DNA of 45,193 bases from Pokkaliibacter sp046614695 (GCF_046614695.1 NZ_JBKKHQ010000002.1:1-45193), one strand, 5' to 3'. Shown: positions 8,409 to 17,603, counted from the first letter of the stretch. Made by a program: numbers and translations. Notes: a model not told the origin generated them from the sequence alone.

Positions 8409-8472
8409 CAGTCAAGATTCATGAATACGATTCCTTGCAGCACAAAATGCGCAGAGAGCGCCGGAGCACTAC

Positions 8473-10023
8473 ATGGATGGTTTACAGCGTCCTGAAACGA
8501 GCCCCCTGTTTGACCTTTTCGTCGTAGGAGGCGGTATTAATGGCGTCGGCATCGCTAACGACGCGGCGGGCCGTGGTCTGAAAGTACTGCTCTGCGAGCA
8601 ACGGGATCTTGCCAGCGCGACCTCTTCCTCCTCCAGCAAACTTATTCATGGCGGCCTTCGCTATCTCGAATACTACGAATTTCGTCTGGTGAAAGAGGCG
8701 CTCAGAGAACGTGAAGTGCTGCTGAAAAAAGCGCCTCATATCATCTGGCCACTGCGCTTCAGGCTCCCACACCGGCCCTTTCTGCGCCCCGCCTGGCTGA
8801 TCCGTTTGGGTCTTTTTCTCTATGACCATCTCAGCTCCCGGCGCTCCTTGCCTGCGACCGCCATGCTGAGTGCTGATACCTGCCCTGAGCTGCAACCCGA
8901 ATTCCAAAAGCTGTTTGAATATTCCGATTGTTGGGTCGACGATGCGCGTCTTGTGGTGCTGAATGCGATGCAGGCTCGCCAATTTGGCGCAGAAATACTG
9001 ACTCATCATCGCTGCGTCAGTGCTCACCGGACGGATGATTGCTGGCAGATAACCCTGGAAGATGCCGATGGCATGCGTCGCCATGCCCGTGCCAAGGGTA
9101 TCGTCAATGCCGCTGGTCCTTGGGTGACAGAGCTTTTCTCCACCGGGCTTGATGTCGATACCGATAAGAAGATCCGTCTGGTGCAGGGCAGTCATATCGT
9201 TGTGCCTAAACTGCACGAAGGTAAGCATGCCTATATTCTTCAAAATGAAGATAAGCGCATCGTCTTCGTTATTCCCTATCAGCAGGACTACTCACTGGTA
9301 GGCACCACTGATCTCGATTTCCAGGGCGACCCTCACCGGGCTCATATCACTGACAGCGAGGTCGATTACTTACTCGGGGTGATTAACGGGCATTTTCGCC
9401 AACAAACAATGACCAGCGATATCAAGTGGTCGTATGCCGGCGTGCGGCCTTTACTGGATAATGACGCCGGTAGCGCCTCTGCGGTGACCCGTGACTACAC
9501 GCTGGATCTTAACGCGCCGGAGCAGAAGCTGCCGCTGGTCTCTGTATTCGGTGGCAAGATCACCACCTACCGGAAGTTATCTGAAGCCTGCGTGAATAAA
9601 CTTGCTCCTTTCTATGAGCAGATGACTGCTCCCTGGACCGCCAATGCCGCCTTGCCCGGTGGCAACTTCTCAACGCCTGAGGCGCTCAGCACCACGCTGG
9701 AACTTCACTTTCCCTGGCTGCCCGCCAGCCTGCGTCAGCGCTATGTGACCACCTATGGCACCCTAAGCTTTGAGTTACTGCAGGACTGCAACAGTCTTAA
9801 GGATCTGGGAGAGCATTTCGGCGCTGGTCTTTATGTCGCGGAAGTAAACTATCTGATGAAGTATGAGTGGGCGATGAACAGTGAAGATATCCTCTGGCGT
9901 CGAACTAAATTGGGGCTGGAGCTCAGTCTCAAGCAACGTGAGAGCCTGGAGTACTTCATGCAGCAGGCGCAGAAGCTGAGCGAGTGGCTGTCGCTGAATG
10001 ATGTGCAGCAGTTTGCCAGCTGA
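8473..10023 (+). CDS. glpD: Aerobic glycerol-3-phosphate dehydrogenase
   Basis: FAD-dependent, membrane-associated enzyme oxidising sn-glycerol 3-phosphate to dihydroxyacetone phosphate and passing electrons to quinone. The 516-residue protein opens with the dinucleotide-binding fold FVVGGGINGVGIANDAAGRG and continues with the family signature KLIHGGLRYLEYYEFRLVKEAL. The GTTDLDF segment and the C-terminal DAO domain with YEWAMNSEDILWRRTK are also typical. GGAG (8464-8467 region) precedes the ATG. Divergent from glpK, with which it forms the glycerol catabolic pathway. Confidence 0.98.
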   Translation: MDGLQRPETSPLFDLFVVGGGINGVGIANDAAGRGLKVLLCEQRDLASATSSSSSKLIHGGLRYLEYYEFRLVKEALREREVLLKKAPHIIWPLRFRLPHRPFLRPAWLIRLGLFLYDHLSSRRSLPATAMLSADTCPELQPEFQKLFEYSDCWVDDARLVVLNAMQARQFGAEILTHHRCVSAHRTDDCWQITLEDADGMRRHARAKGIVNAAGPWVTELFSTGLDVDTDKKIRLVQGSHIVVPKLHEGKHAYILQNEDKRIVFVIPYQQDYSLVGTTDLDFQGDPHRAHITDSEVDYLLGVINGHFRQQTMTSDIKWSYAGVRPLLDNDAGSASAVTRDYTLDLNAPEQKLPLVSVFGGKITTYRKLSEACVNKLAPFYEQMTAPWTANAALPGGNFSTPEALSTTLELHFPWLPASLRQRYVTTYGTLSFELLQDCNSLKDLGEHFGAGLYVAEVNYLMKYEWAMNSEDILWRRTKLGLELSLKQRESLEYFMQQAQKLSEWLSLNDVQQFAS

Positions 10024-10045
10024 GGTTTGCTAATTGCCTCTCGCG

Positions 10046-10071
10046 TCGCCAAGATGAAGGCTCATTGGCGA
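10046..10071 (+). terminator. Hairpin after glpD, weak terminator candidate
   Basis: TCGCCAA (10046-10052) is inverted as TTGGCGA (10065-10071) with a 12-nt loop, just before the NUDIX gene start at 10085. No T-run follows, so it may only be an mRNA 3'-end or leader structure. Confidence 0.3.
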
Positions 10072-10084
10072 GCAGAAGCAAAGC

Positions 10085-10828
10085 ATGAATCTTCACGACC
10101 TTGAGAGAATTAATCAGCAAGACCCTGAGCACATTCAGATTCACGGCCTGTGGCAGGAAGAGCCTGCGCTGAAATGCATTGGCAAATTGCCCTGCCCGGC
10201 TGGTCTTAACGCGCGTTACGAGCATCATCTCAGCCAGCTTCATCACAATGAAGCGGTCTGCATTCTTGCCGGATTGCCGGATGCGCCATTAGCACCGCCA
10301 GCAACACTGGAGTTTTACGAATCCGATTACGCCACCGCCTTGACGCTGCGGGAAGCCGGTCAGCGGCCAATGCTACTGGCTGCCACCACCCTGCTGTTAA
10401 ATCCATTCACCGCCAGTTTTGAGTTCCAGCTTCGCTCTGCCCGCAATCATTTATACGCAGGCTACCTGTCACTCTTTGGCGGCGGCGTTCACCCCACACT
10501 GGACGGCGCCCAGTGCAGTCAGGCCGCACTTCGGGAAGTTCAGGAAGAAAGCGGCTTTAGCGCCTTACTGCCTCAGGACACTCACTGGCTACTGACCCGT
10601 GAAGAAGACAACGGCGCCGTGCAAATCACCGCGCTGAACAGCCTGACCTTAAGCGATAAGCCTGAATCCGCCAGCGATGATGAAGGCGAGCGTATCAGCA
10701 TTGCTTATGACCAGCTGCAAAGTGCACTTGATGAACAGCGCTACTCCTGGACGCCGCTGGCCCATTGCGTGATTGATGCCTGGGCGTGCCTTGGCAAGCT
10801 GGGCATTACTGTCGTTCCTTCGCGCTGA
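10085..10828 (+). CDS. NUDIX-domain hydrolase
   Basis: A 247-residue protein whose C-terminal half is a NUDIX domain. The catalytic-helix core REVQEESG is intact (R150, E151, E154, E155, G157), preceded by FGGGVHPTLDG, but the Nudix-box Glu before the helix is replaced (the segment reads DGAQCSQAAL). NUDIX enzymes hydrolyse nucleoside diphosphates linked to another group; the substrate here cannot be named. An N-terminal ~90-residue region precedes it. It lies 27 bases upstream of the FAN1-like gene on the same strand, so it may begin that operon. The ribosome site is weak. Confidence 0.85.
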   Translation: MNLHDLERINQQDPEHIQIHGLWQEEPALKCIGKLPCPAGLNARYEHHLSQLHHNEAVCILAGLPDAPLAPPATLEFYESDYATALTLREAGQRPMLLAATTLLLNPFTASFEFQLRSARNHLYAGYLSLFGGGVHPTLDGAQCSQAALREVQEESGFSALLPQDTHWLLTREEDNGAVQITALNSLTLSDKPESASDDEGERISIAYDQLQSALDEQRYSWTPLAHCVIDAWACLGKLGITVVPSR

Positions 10829-10855
10829 TTCCTGACCGAGATCGCCACGCCGTTT

Positions 10856-12541
10856 ATGCACGCATCTGAGCTACAAGCTGCTTCACTGGATAATCCTTTC
10901 TATTATCTGCAGAACGCTCGTGCCCTGATCCGCTGGGTGCTGAGCCATTATGCCGAGCTGCTACTGCCCGAAGAACGTCAGCAACTTGAGCAACTTCTTA
11001 AGTTACCCGATCAAGCTCAGGCGCTCTTGGTCAGAATGCTCATGCGTAAAGGCGAACGTTTTCGCTTGTCCGCACTGAGTTACCAAGAAATCGGTGATGT
11101 TGCTCCCTGGTTGAGGCAGCTGGAAGCATTAGGGCTGGTTCAAACTCATAGTCAATTCTCTGCTGAGGATCTCAGCGCGCTGCTCACCAAGCCTGAACTA
11201 CTGACGCTGCTGCGCAGTCTCGGACTAAAGGCTCTTGCCAGCAGTAAAAAGCCCTTGCTCATCGAACAGCTCAGTCAGCACCAGCCGCAATCTCTGACGT
11301 GGTCCAACTGGTGGCTACAGGCTGAAAATGCCCCACCGACATTGCGAGAGGATGAGGTCATCGAGTTGTGCGTGTCAGCACTCTTCGAGCGTGTCCAGCT
11401 GATGTTTTTCGGTAATCTTCGCCAGAATCTCAGTGAGTTTGTGCTCACTGAACTTGGCCACCAACGTTATGAAGTCGTCGATTTCACGCCGGCATCCCGG
11501 GCCTTTGCGACTCGTGATGAGGTGGATTTTTATCTGCAGCTGCAACGTTTGCGCGAACGTCTTGAGGAAGGGTCAACCGACCTTGCAGAGCTTCTGAACG
11601 AGATTCCTCAACCTCTGGCGGAAAACCTCTGGCTTGCCAGTCGCCAATCACGGTTGTTCTATTCTCTCGGCTATCAGGCTGAACGCTCAGGGCAGTGGGA
11701 CCTGGCATTAGCTGCCTATGATTTGGCGCAGCACCGGGAAGGGCAGGTTCGCCGAGTGAGAATTCTGGAAAAACAGAACAAAATGGACGATGCCTATGAG
11801 GCGGCCATGACGGCGTATGAAACAGTCACGACCCCAGTGGAACGGGAAAACCTCCAGCGTTTACTCAAACGATTAGCCAGGAAAACAGGGGCAGCATTCC
11901 CCGTATTTCATCGCCCAATGCTTAAGGAGGAGACGCTGACGCTGCCTTATTTTGCAGGACGCGTCGAGCAGGCAGCGGCAACCTACTATTCGGCTCAGGG
12001 CGGCCACTGTGATTATGCCGAGAATGCCCTGTTCACCGGACTCTTTGCCTTACTGTGCTGGCCGGTACTGTACACGCCACTTCCCGGGGCCTTCTTTAAC
12101 CCCTTTCAGTCCGGCCCTCAGGACCTGCATCGCGATGACTTTTTTACCCGCCGGCAAGCCTTGCTCGATGAAGCACTGGCAACGCTGGACACGGGGACCT
12201 ATGCATCGCTGATTCTTCAGCGCTTCGATGAGCATTACGGAAAGTCCTGCCCGCTGATGATCTGGCCGCTTCTTAATAAAGCACTGCTTGAACGGGCACT
12301 GGAGCGCATTCCAGCGGCCGATTTACGCCTCATTTTTGAAAGACTGATCGTCGATATTCGCCATCACCGAAGCGGATTACCTGACCTGATCTACTGGCCC
12401 GACAGTGGAGGCTATGAGCTGATCGAAGTAAAAGGCCCCGGTGACCGTCTGCAGGATAACCAGAAGCAATGGGCGGATTTCCTGCTTACCCAGGGTATCA
12501 ACATGCGCGTCTGCCATGTTCGCTGGCTGGATGTTGAATGA
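10856..12541 (+). CDS. FAN1-type structure-specific nuclease (VRR-NUC domain)
   Basis: A 561-residue homologue of FAN1, a nuclease that incises flap and interstrand-crosslink DNA structures. The C-terminal VRR-NUC domain carries the PD-(D/E)xK site: P509-D510, then E524-V-K526 within LIEVKGPGDRLQDNQ. Upstream are the N-terminal helical region (NPFYYLQNARALIRWVL), a putative SAP-like stretch (residues ~110-145) and TPR-like helices in the middle, as in bacterial FAN1. It overlaps the next gene, a helicase, by four bases (ATGA), implying translational coupling and a joint role in DNA repair. The identity is secure; the operon role is inference. Confidence 0.93.
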   Translation: MHASELQAASLDNPFYYLQNARALIRWVLSHYAELLLPEERQQLEQLLKLPDQAQALLVRMLMRKGERFRLSALSYQEIGDVAPWLRQLEALGLVQTHSQFSAEDLSALLTKPELLTLLRSLGLKALASSKKPLLIEQLSQHQPQSLTWSNWWLQAENAPPTLREDEVIELCVSALFERVQLMFFGNLRQNLSEFVLTELGHQRYEVVDFTPASRAFATRDEVDFYLQLQRLRERLEEGSTDLAELLNEIPQPLAENLWLASRQSRLFYSLGYQAERSGQWDLALAAYDLAQHREGQVRRVRILEKQNKMDDAYEAAMTAYETVTTPVERENLQRLLKRLARKTGAAFPVFHRPMLKEETLTLPYFAGRVEQAAATYYSAQGGHCDYAENALFTGLFALLCWPVLYTPLPGAFFNPFQSGPQDLHRDDFFTRRQALLDEALATLDTGTYASLILQRFDEHYGKSCPLMIWPLLNKALLERALERIPAADLRLIFERLIVDIRHHRSGLPDLIYWPDSGGYELIEVKGPGDRLQDNQKQWADFLLTQGINMRVCHVRWLDVE

Positions 12542-14877
12542 CTGAAATGACTTCAACTCAAGCCACTGACCGGTTGTCGGTCTCCGTCGGCAACCTCTGC
12601 CGATTCAGCGCCCGCACGGGCAGTATCGATATGGGCTACACCCCATCGCCCAGTGCTATTGAGGGTATGGAAGGACACCTGCGTTTGCAGCGCCGCCGCC
12701 CTGAAAGCTATGAGCCAGAATATGCGCTGGAGGCAGAGCTCTTCGGTATCCAGCTGCGCGGACGCGCGGATGGTATTGATCCGCAGGCCGGACTGATTGA
12801 GGAAATTAAAACCCATCGGGGACAAGTAGAGCGCATTAGTCCGGAACGCACCCAACTGCATTGGGCGCAGCTCAAAGTCTATGGCGCCTTGTACTGCCAT
12901 TTATCTGGCCGCGCAAATATTCAGCTACGGCTGACCTATTTCAATCTCGGCAATGATCAGGAAACCCAGCATGAGGAATGCTTCAGCGCGCCGGAACTTT
13001 TCACCTATGTGCAATCCTTGATTGATCAGTACCGGCGCTGGGCTGAGCAGGAAGCCGCTCATCGAGAGACGCGTGATCACTATCTGGCAACACTGAGCTT
13101 CCCCTTTGCTGACTTTCGCCATGGTCAGCGACCGCTGGCAGAAGCGGCCTACAAGTCAGCCATGACCGGTAAACACCTGCTGCTTCAAGCCCCGACGGGC
13201 ATTGGTAAAACCCTTGGCATTACCTTCCCCGTTCTCAAGGCTATGCCAGCACAGCAAATCGACCGGCTTTTCTTTCTGACCATGCGCACGACGGCACGTC
13301 AGCAAGGCATGGAGAGCCTGACCCGCCTCCTTCCTGATCAGGAAGCCCCCGATCAGGAAAACATGGCACCACTTCGTATTCTGGAGCTGAGCGGTAAACA
13401 ACAGGCCTGCCTGCATCCTGATAAAGCCTGTACGGGGTTGTCGTGCCCATTGGCCAATGATTTTTATGACCGCCTGGCCAATGCCCGGGCGCAGGCAGTG
13501 ACTCAGGGCGCTCTCAGTCAGGCGCAACTGGGCGAGATTGCTGCTCAGCATCAGCTCTGCCCCTACTTTTTTGCTCAGGAAATGACGTACTGGGCAGATG
13601 TCATCATTGCTGATGCCAATCACTACTTTGACCAAAGTGCGCTCTTGTTCGCCCTTCGGCTTGAGCAGCAATGGAAAGTGAGCGTGGTCATCGATGAAGC
13701 CCATAACCTCATTGATCGTGCCCGTGGAATGTACAGCACCACCTTGAGTGAGCAGAGCCTTCGGCAGACAAGGCGAGGCGCACCGGCGAGTATCAAGCGC
13801 GGCATTTCATCTCTGCTTAAACACTGGCCAACGCATGGCCCGAGCGACTTGCAGGACTTACCCCTCTTCTCTGCTTCCGGTACTCGTGACACGGCGGCTG
13901 CGTTTGTCAGCTATCTGGATACCTTGCCCGATGCCCTGAATGGGCCAATCGCCCGACTGGTTTCCCAGATCACGGATTACCTGACCGAGCATGCCGCCGA
14001 GGAAAATCTGCAGCAGCTCTTGTTCGACCTGCTGGCCTGGCAGCGTCTGGCAGAGCGCTTTGGGTCGCACAGCGTGCTGGAGGTGGATACCCGGCAGCAG
14101 CAAACCGAGCTGAGTATTCGCAATATTATTCCGGCTGACTTTCTCGTCCCACGCTTTGCGGGCTGCCAACATGCCATTTTGTTTTCAGCCACCCTGCGAC
14201 CGGCGGATTATTACCAGCAATTGCTCGGCATTGAGAATAGCCTCTGGCTGGAAGTGGATAGTCCCTTCTCTCGCCAGCAGCTGGAAGTCAGGTTGGTACG
14301 GCACATCAGTACGCGCTATCAGGACCGCGCCCAATCTGCAGGCCCCATCGCCCAACGCATTGCGAGGCAATATCAGCAGCAACCGGGTAATTATCTGGTC
14401 TTTACCAGCAGCTTTGCCTATCTGGAGAAAGTCGCCCAGGCACTTGAGCAATACACTTCGCAGTTACCCGTCATGCTGCAGGACCGGAATATGAAAGATA
14501 CCCAGCGGGCGGAGTTTCTTCAGCGTTTCAGAAATGAACGCGGGCTTGTGGGTCTGGCGGTATTGGGTGGCGCCTTTGCTGAAGGCATAGATTTACCCGG
14601 AGAATCCCTGATTGGAGTGTTTATCGCCAGCCTCGGCTTACCGCCTTTCGATGCTTTTCATGAGTTGATTCGCCAGCGTCTGGAGGATCGCTTTGCACAG
14701 GGGTATGGTTATACCTATCTCTATCCCGGTTTGCAGAAAGTGGTTCAGGCGGCGGGAAGAGTTATACGTACGCCAGAGGACCGAGGCATTGTCGAGTTGA
14801 TCGACCCACGTTATGCCAGACCCGACACCCAAGAGTTGCTGCCCGCATGGTGGCACCCGACCCTGATCACGGAATGA
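12538..14877 (+). CDS. XPD/DinG-type Fe-S DNA helicase with an N-terminal RecB-like nuclease domain
   Basis: A 779-residue superfamily 2 helicase. Walker A is QAPTGIGKT (about residue 215-223), Walker B is VVIDEAHN, and motif VI is QAAGRVIRTPEDRG. Between motifs I and II four cysteines (in QACLHPDKAC, GLSC and LCPYF) match the 4Fe-4S cluster of the XPD/DinG family. The N-terminal ~200 residues hold a PD-(D/E)xK nuclease pattern: RGRADGID (D78), IEEIKTH (E89-x-K91) and QLKVY (Q111xxxY115), the RecB/Cas4 type of site, apparently complete. The start overlaps the FAN1 stop and its stop overlaps the next start, both as ATGA. A partner role for FAN1 in processing damaged DNA is inferred from this coupling. 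Confidence 0.93.
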   Translation: MTEMTSTQATDRLSVSVGNLCRFSARTGSIDMGYTPSPSAIEGMEGHLRLQRRRPESYEPEYALEAELFGIQLRGRADGIDPQAGLIEEIKTHRGQVERISPERTQLHWAQLKVYGALYCHLSGRANIQLRLTYFNLGNDQETQHEECFSAPELFTYVQSLIDQYRRWAEQEAAHRETRDHYLATLSFPFADFRHGQRPLAEAAYKSAMTGKHLLLQAPTGIGKTLGITFPVLKAMPAQQIDRLFFLTMRTTARQQGMESLTRLLPDQEAPDQENMAPLRILELSGKQQACLHPDKACTGLSCPLANDFYDRLANARAQAVTQGALSQAQLGEIAAQHQLCPYFFAQEMTYWADVIIADANHYFDQSALLFALRLEQQWKVSVVIDEAHNLIDRARGMYSTTLSEQSLRQTRRGAPASIKRGISSLLKHWPTHGPSDLQDLPLFSASGTRDTAAAFVSYLDTLPDALNGPIARLVSQITDYLTEHAAEENLQQLLFDLLAWQRLAERFGSHSVLEVDTRQQQTELSIRNIIPADFLVPRFAGCQHAILFSATLRPADYYQQLLGIENSLWLEVDSPFSRQQLEVRLVRHISTRYQDRAQSAGPIAQRIARQYQQQPGNYLVFTSSFAYLEKVAQALEQYTSQLPVMLQDRNMKDTQRAEFLQRFRNERGLVGLAVLGGAFAEGIDLPGESLIGVFIASLGLPPFDAFHELIRQRLEDRFAQGYGYTYLYPGLQKVVQAAGRVIRTPEDRGIVELIDPRYARPDTQELLPAWWHPTLITE

Positions 14878-15434
14878 CAACCCAACCGATGAACGCATCT
14901 CCTTCGCTATCGCTTAAAACGGCAGAGCTGCTGCAGCAGCTGGGTATTGACCCCCAGCTCATCAGCGGGCGGCCTCTGCCTTACTATGAAGAAGCCACAG
15001 AGTTGGTGCATACCGATACCCATCGCTCAGGCAAGATGTTCTATCTCACTTCGCCCGCCAGCAAAGCATGGCAGGCCATGAAGGCCGCTGCCGAAGCTGA
15101 CGGAGTTGAGCTTTATATGGTCTCCGCCTTTCGTGGTCTGGAATACCAGTGTGAGCTTATCGAACGCAAGCTCGCTAATGGACAGTCTGCCGAAGCCATC
15201 CTGACAGTGCTTGCCCCTCCCGGCTGCAGCGAACATCACACTGGCAGAGCCATCGACATTAATACCCCCGGATGCGCTGCGGCAGACGAAAGCTTTGCTG
15301 ATACCGCTGCCTATGCCTGGCTAGTGGCAAATGCCCGTCACTTTGGCTTTGTGCTCTCTTTCCCCCCTGATAATGAATGGGGCTTTATCTATGAGCCATG
15401 GCACTGGTGCTGGCACTCAGAGCCAGATCAATAA
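14874..15434 (+). CDS. VanY/LdcB-type D-alanyl-D-alanine (or LD-) carboxypeptidase, no signal peptide
   Basis: A 186-residue peptidase M15B domain. The zinc ligands are seen as SEHHTGRAID (H121, D128) and EPWHW (H177), with E174 as catalytic base; MVSAFRGLEYQ matches the family's S-x-Y/F-R motif. Such enzymes trim the terminal alanine of peptidoglycan peptides. The ATG at 14874 overlaps the helicase stop (ATGA), which decides it over the in-frame GTG at 14847. No signal peptide or lipobox is present at this start, so export is unexplained and it may act on recycled cytoplasmic muropeptides. That is inference. Confidence 0.88.
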   Translation: MTTQPMNASPSLSLKTAELLQQLGIDPQLISGRPLPYYEEATELVHTDTHRSGKMFYLTSPASKAWQAMKAAAEADGVELYMVSAFRGLEYQCELIERKLANGQSAEAILTVLAPPGCSEHHTGRAIDINTPGCAAADESFADTAAYAWLVANARHFGFVLSFPPDNEWGFIYEPWHWCWHSEPDQ

Positions 15435-15471
15435 ACTCACTTTAACAATCTCACTCATCTGAGGGAGCGCC

Positions 15472-15918
15472 ATGTTTAAACCTCGCCTGATAACCACCGC
15501 GCCAGACTGGCAGGATGCCGATGGTATTAAGCTTTATCACATCGCAGCCGAAGGCTGTGACGTGCTTCCAGAAGAGTCCCTCATAGCATTGAATAGCCTG
15601 AAGCAGCAGCGCAATCTCGACTGGTCAGCCACGCCCGCCTTCTGCATCTTTCACGCAGGGCGAGGTATGGATTATGTGGTGCTCTGTCACTGGGGAAATG
15701 ATAACGAGCTGTTCCCGGCCGTATCAGTGCGCTTTCGAGACGCAGAGCCTCAGGAGTGGCAACAAGACCCAGGTTATTCATTCTGTCTTTGGGATATGGA
15801 AGTGATGTGGGCTGAGCGCAATTTTTATATTGCGAGTCTTTACTCAGCAACCGTTGCAGGCCAGCCATCCGGGCTTGAAGCCTATCGTCGCCTTCGACTA
15901 ATCAAAGACAATGCATAA
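15472..15918 (+). CDS. Conserved-looking hypothetical protein, 148 aa
   Basis: A 148-residue soluble protein, rich in Trp and aromatic residues (DWSATPAFCIFHAGRGMDYVVLCHWGND; WDMEVMWAERNFYIASLYS). No signal peptide, membrane helix or familiar catalytic motif is visible and I do not recognise the family. The ATG at 15472 follows a good GAGGGAG (15460-15467) and codon use matches its neighbours. It lies between the VanY-like gene (37 bases upstream) and a GNAT gene (31 bases downstream), all plus strand, so it may be co-transcribed. Confidence 0.8.
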   Translation: MFKPRLITTAPDWQDADGIKLYHIAAEGCDVLPEESLIALNSLKQQRNLDWSATPAFCIFHAGRGMDYVVLCHWGNDNELFPAVSVRFRDAEPQEWQQDPGYSFCLWDMEVMWAERNFYIASLYSATVAGQPSGLEAYRRLRLIKDNA

Positions 15919-15949
15919 TTCCTTTCTCCTCACCTTATGAGACAGCCGC

Positions 15950-16432
15950 ATGCAAATTCGTGAAGCCAGCCGCGAGGATTTCCACCAATTCTGGCCGGTA
16001 TTCCGGCAAGTGATCGAGGCACAGGAAACTTACGCCTATCCTGCAGACCTGAGCGAAGATCAAGCTTTTCATCTTTGGTGTGAACTGCCACAAAAAACCT
16101 ATGTGGCAGAAGAGGATGGCCAGATTCTTGGCAGCTACTACCTCAAGGCTAACGCCATGGGGCCGGGAGATCATGTCTGTAATTGCGGGTATATGGTAGC
16201 GCCCTCTGCGCGTGGTAAAGGCATTGCCCAGCTGATGTGCGAGCATTCTCAGCTCATCGCCAAAGAGATCGGCTTTTATGCCATGCAGTTCAATTCGGTC
16301 GTTTCCACCAACACCACTGCCGTTGCATTATGGCAGCGCCTTGGTTTTGACATTATCGGCACGATTCCCGAAGCCTACCGCCACCCAGCCCATGGCCGGG
16401 TCGACACCTTTGTCATGTACAAAAAGCTTTGA
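15950..16432 (+). CDS. GNAT-family N-acetyltransferase
   Basis: A 160-residue protein covering one GNAT domain. Seen are the start MQIREASREDFHQFWPVF, a beta-4 strand CNCGYMVAPSARGKGIAQLM with the acetyl-CoA pyrophosphate loop RGKGIA (Q/RxxGxG/A), and the late VSTNTTAVALWQRLGFDIIGTIPEAYRHP segment with the conserved N...A..LW..LGF pattern. The substrate cannot be predicted. The gene ends about 100 bases before a bidirectional terminator, facing tal. Confidence 0.93.
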   Translation: MQIREASREDFHQFWPVFRQVIEAQETYAYPADLSEDQAFHLWCELPQKTYVAEEDGQILGSYYLKANAMGPGDHVCNCGYMVAPSARGKGIAQLMCEHSQLIAKEIGFYAMQFNSVVSTNTTAVALWQRLGFDIIGTIPEAYRHPAHGRVDTFVMYKKL

Positions 16433-16533
16433 AGCCAAAAACACCAAGAATGGTGTAAGAAAAGCCGGCCTACCTGGGCAAAGTCACCAACGAGGCTCTA
16501 TATTTACTGAACGCACACACCCGTGCGAACCAT

Positions 16534-16561
16534 AAAAAAACCCCGCCTAGGCGGGGTTTTT
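16534..16561. terminator. Bidirectional terminator between the acetyltransferase gene and tal
   Basis: A 16-bp perfect palindrome CCCCGCCTAGGCGGGG (16541-16556) is flanked by seven A on the left and five T on the right. It can terminate the plus-strand genes and the minus-strand tal. Confidence 0.92.
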
Positions 16562-16580
16562 CTCATCTAAAGCGAATGCC

Positions 16581-17540
16581 TTAAGCGGCGATACGCTCAG
16601 ACAGCATTTTCTCAAGCTTGGTCTGGTCAACCGCGAAGGCACGGATACCTTCCGCCAGTTTCTCAGTGGCCATTGCATCTTCATTCAGCATCCAGCGGAA
16701 AGCAGATTCATTCAAACGCTCAGGCTTGGCTTCAGTAGCCGCTTTTGCGGTGAGGCGTACTTTCAGCTCGCCTTCAGCATTCTGCAGCTCTTCCAGCAGG
16801 TTCGGACTGATAGTCAGGCGGTCGCAACCAGCCAGCGCAACAATTTCACCCATGTTACGGAAGCTTGCACCCATAACAACGGTGTCGTAGCCATGGGACT
16901 TGTAGTAATCGTAGATATCGCTGACGGAGACAACGCCAGGCTCTTCCTCAGGGCTGTAGTCAGTACCTGGATTCTGCTTTTTGAACCAGTCCAGAATGCG
17001 GCCAACAAAGGGAGAGATCAGATAGACGCCGGCTTCGGCACACGCACGTGCCTGAGCAAAGCTGAACAGCAGCGTCAGGTTACATTTAATGCCTTCTTTC
17101 TCCAGAACTTCTGCGGCGCAGATACCTTCCCACGTGGAGGCAACCTTGATCAGAACGCGGTCACGGCTGACGCCGTTATCTTCGTACATTTTGATCAGCT
17201 TACGGGCTTTGGCCAGCGTAGCTTCTTTATCGAAGGACAGACGCGCATCCACTTCAGTGGAAACACGACCTGGAATGTACTTCAGGATTTCCATACCCAG
17301 TGAAACGACCAGCTTGTCAGCAGTGTTTTCCAAGACCACGTCATCAGCACCGCCCTGACCTTTGGCCCAGGAAACCGCATCACTGATCAGGGATTCCGCC
17401 AGCGGCTGGCCCATAGCTTTCAGAACCAGCGATGGGTTAGTGGTTGCATCGACAGGCTTGAACTGCTGGATCGCAGCCAGATCACCGGTATCAGCGACAA
17501 CAGTGGTAACTTTGCTTAATTGTTGCAGAAGACTAGTCAT
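16581..17540 (-). CDS. tal: Transaldolase
   Basis: Pentose-phosphate enzyme exchanging a dihydroxyacetone unit between sedoheptulose 7-phosphate and glyceraldehyde 3-phosphate; cytoplasmic. At 319 residues it matches the TalB class. The Schiff-base lysine is K132 in VLIKVASTWEG, with DATTNPSLVLKA near the N-terminus, CNLTLLFSFAQARACAEAG, and VMGASFRNMGEI. GAGGGAA sits just before the ATG. Its leader holds two perfect palindromes. Confidence 0.98.
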   Translation of the reverse strand: MTSLLQQLSKVTTVVADTGDLAAIQQFKPVDATTNPSLVLKAMGQPLAESLISDAVSWAKGQGGADDVVLENTADKLVVSLGMEILKYIPGRVSTEVDARLSFDKEATLAKARKLIKMYEDNGVSRDRVLIKVASTWEGICAAEVLEKEGIKCNLTLLFSFAQARACAEAGVYLISPFVGRILDWFKKQNPGTDYSPEEEPGVVSVSDIYDYYKSHGYDTVVMGASFRNMGEIVALAGCDRLTISPNLLEELQNAEGELKVRLTAKAATEAKPERLNESAFRWMLNEDAMATEKLAEGIRAFAVDQTKLEKMLSERIAA

Positions 17541-17565
17541 ATTCCCTCACGTAGATGATGGCGCA

Positions 17566-17603
17566 GGCAGGCGCCTGCCAGACAGTAGAGAGGCCAGGCC
17601 TCT
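17566..17603 (-). promoter_or_regulatory. Two adjacent palindromes in the tal leader
   Basis: GGCAGGCGCCTGCC (17566-17579) is a perfect 14-bp palindrome, and AGAGGCC-A-GGCCTCT (17589-17603) is a perfect 7-bp-arm repeat. Immediately upstream on the minus strand is a TATATA -10 candidate (17603-17608), with no clear -35. They may be operators or 5'-leader hairpins. Confidence 0.45.

Noticed and set aside
8482..9243. 253-codon minus-strand frame inside glpD
   Set aside because: Antisense shadow of the FAD-binding part of glpD.
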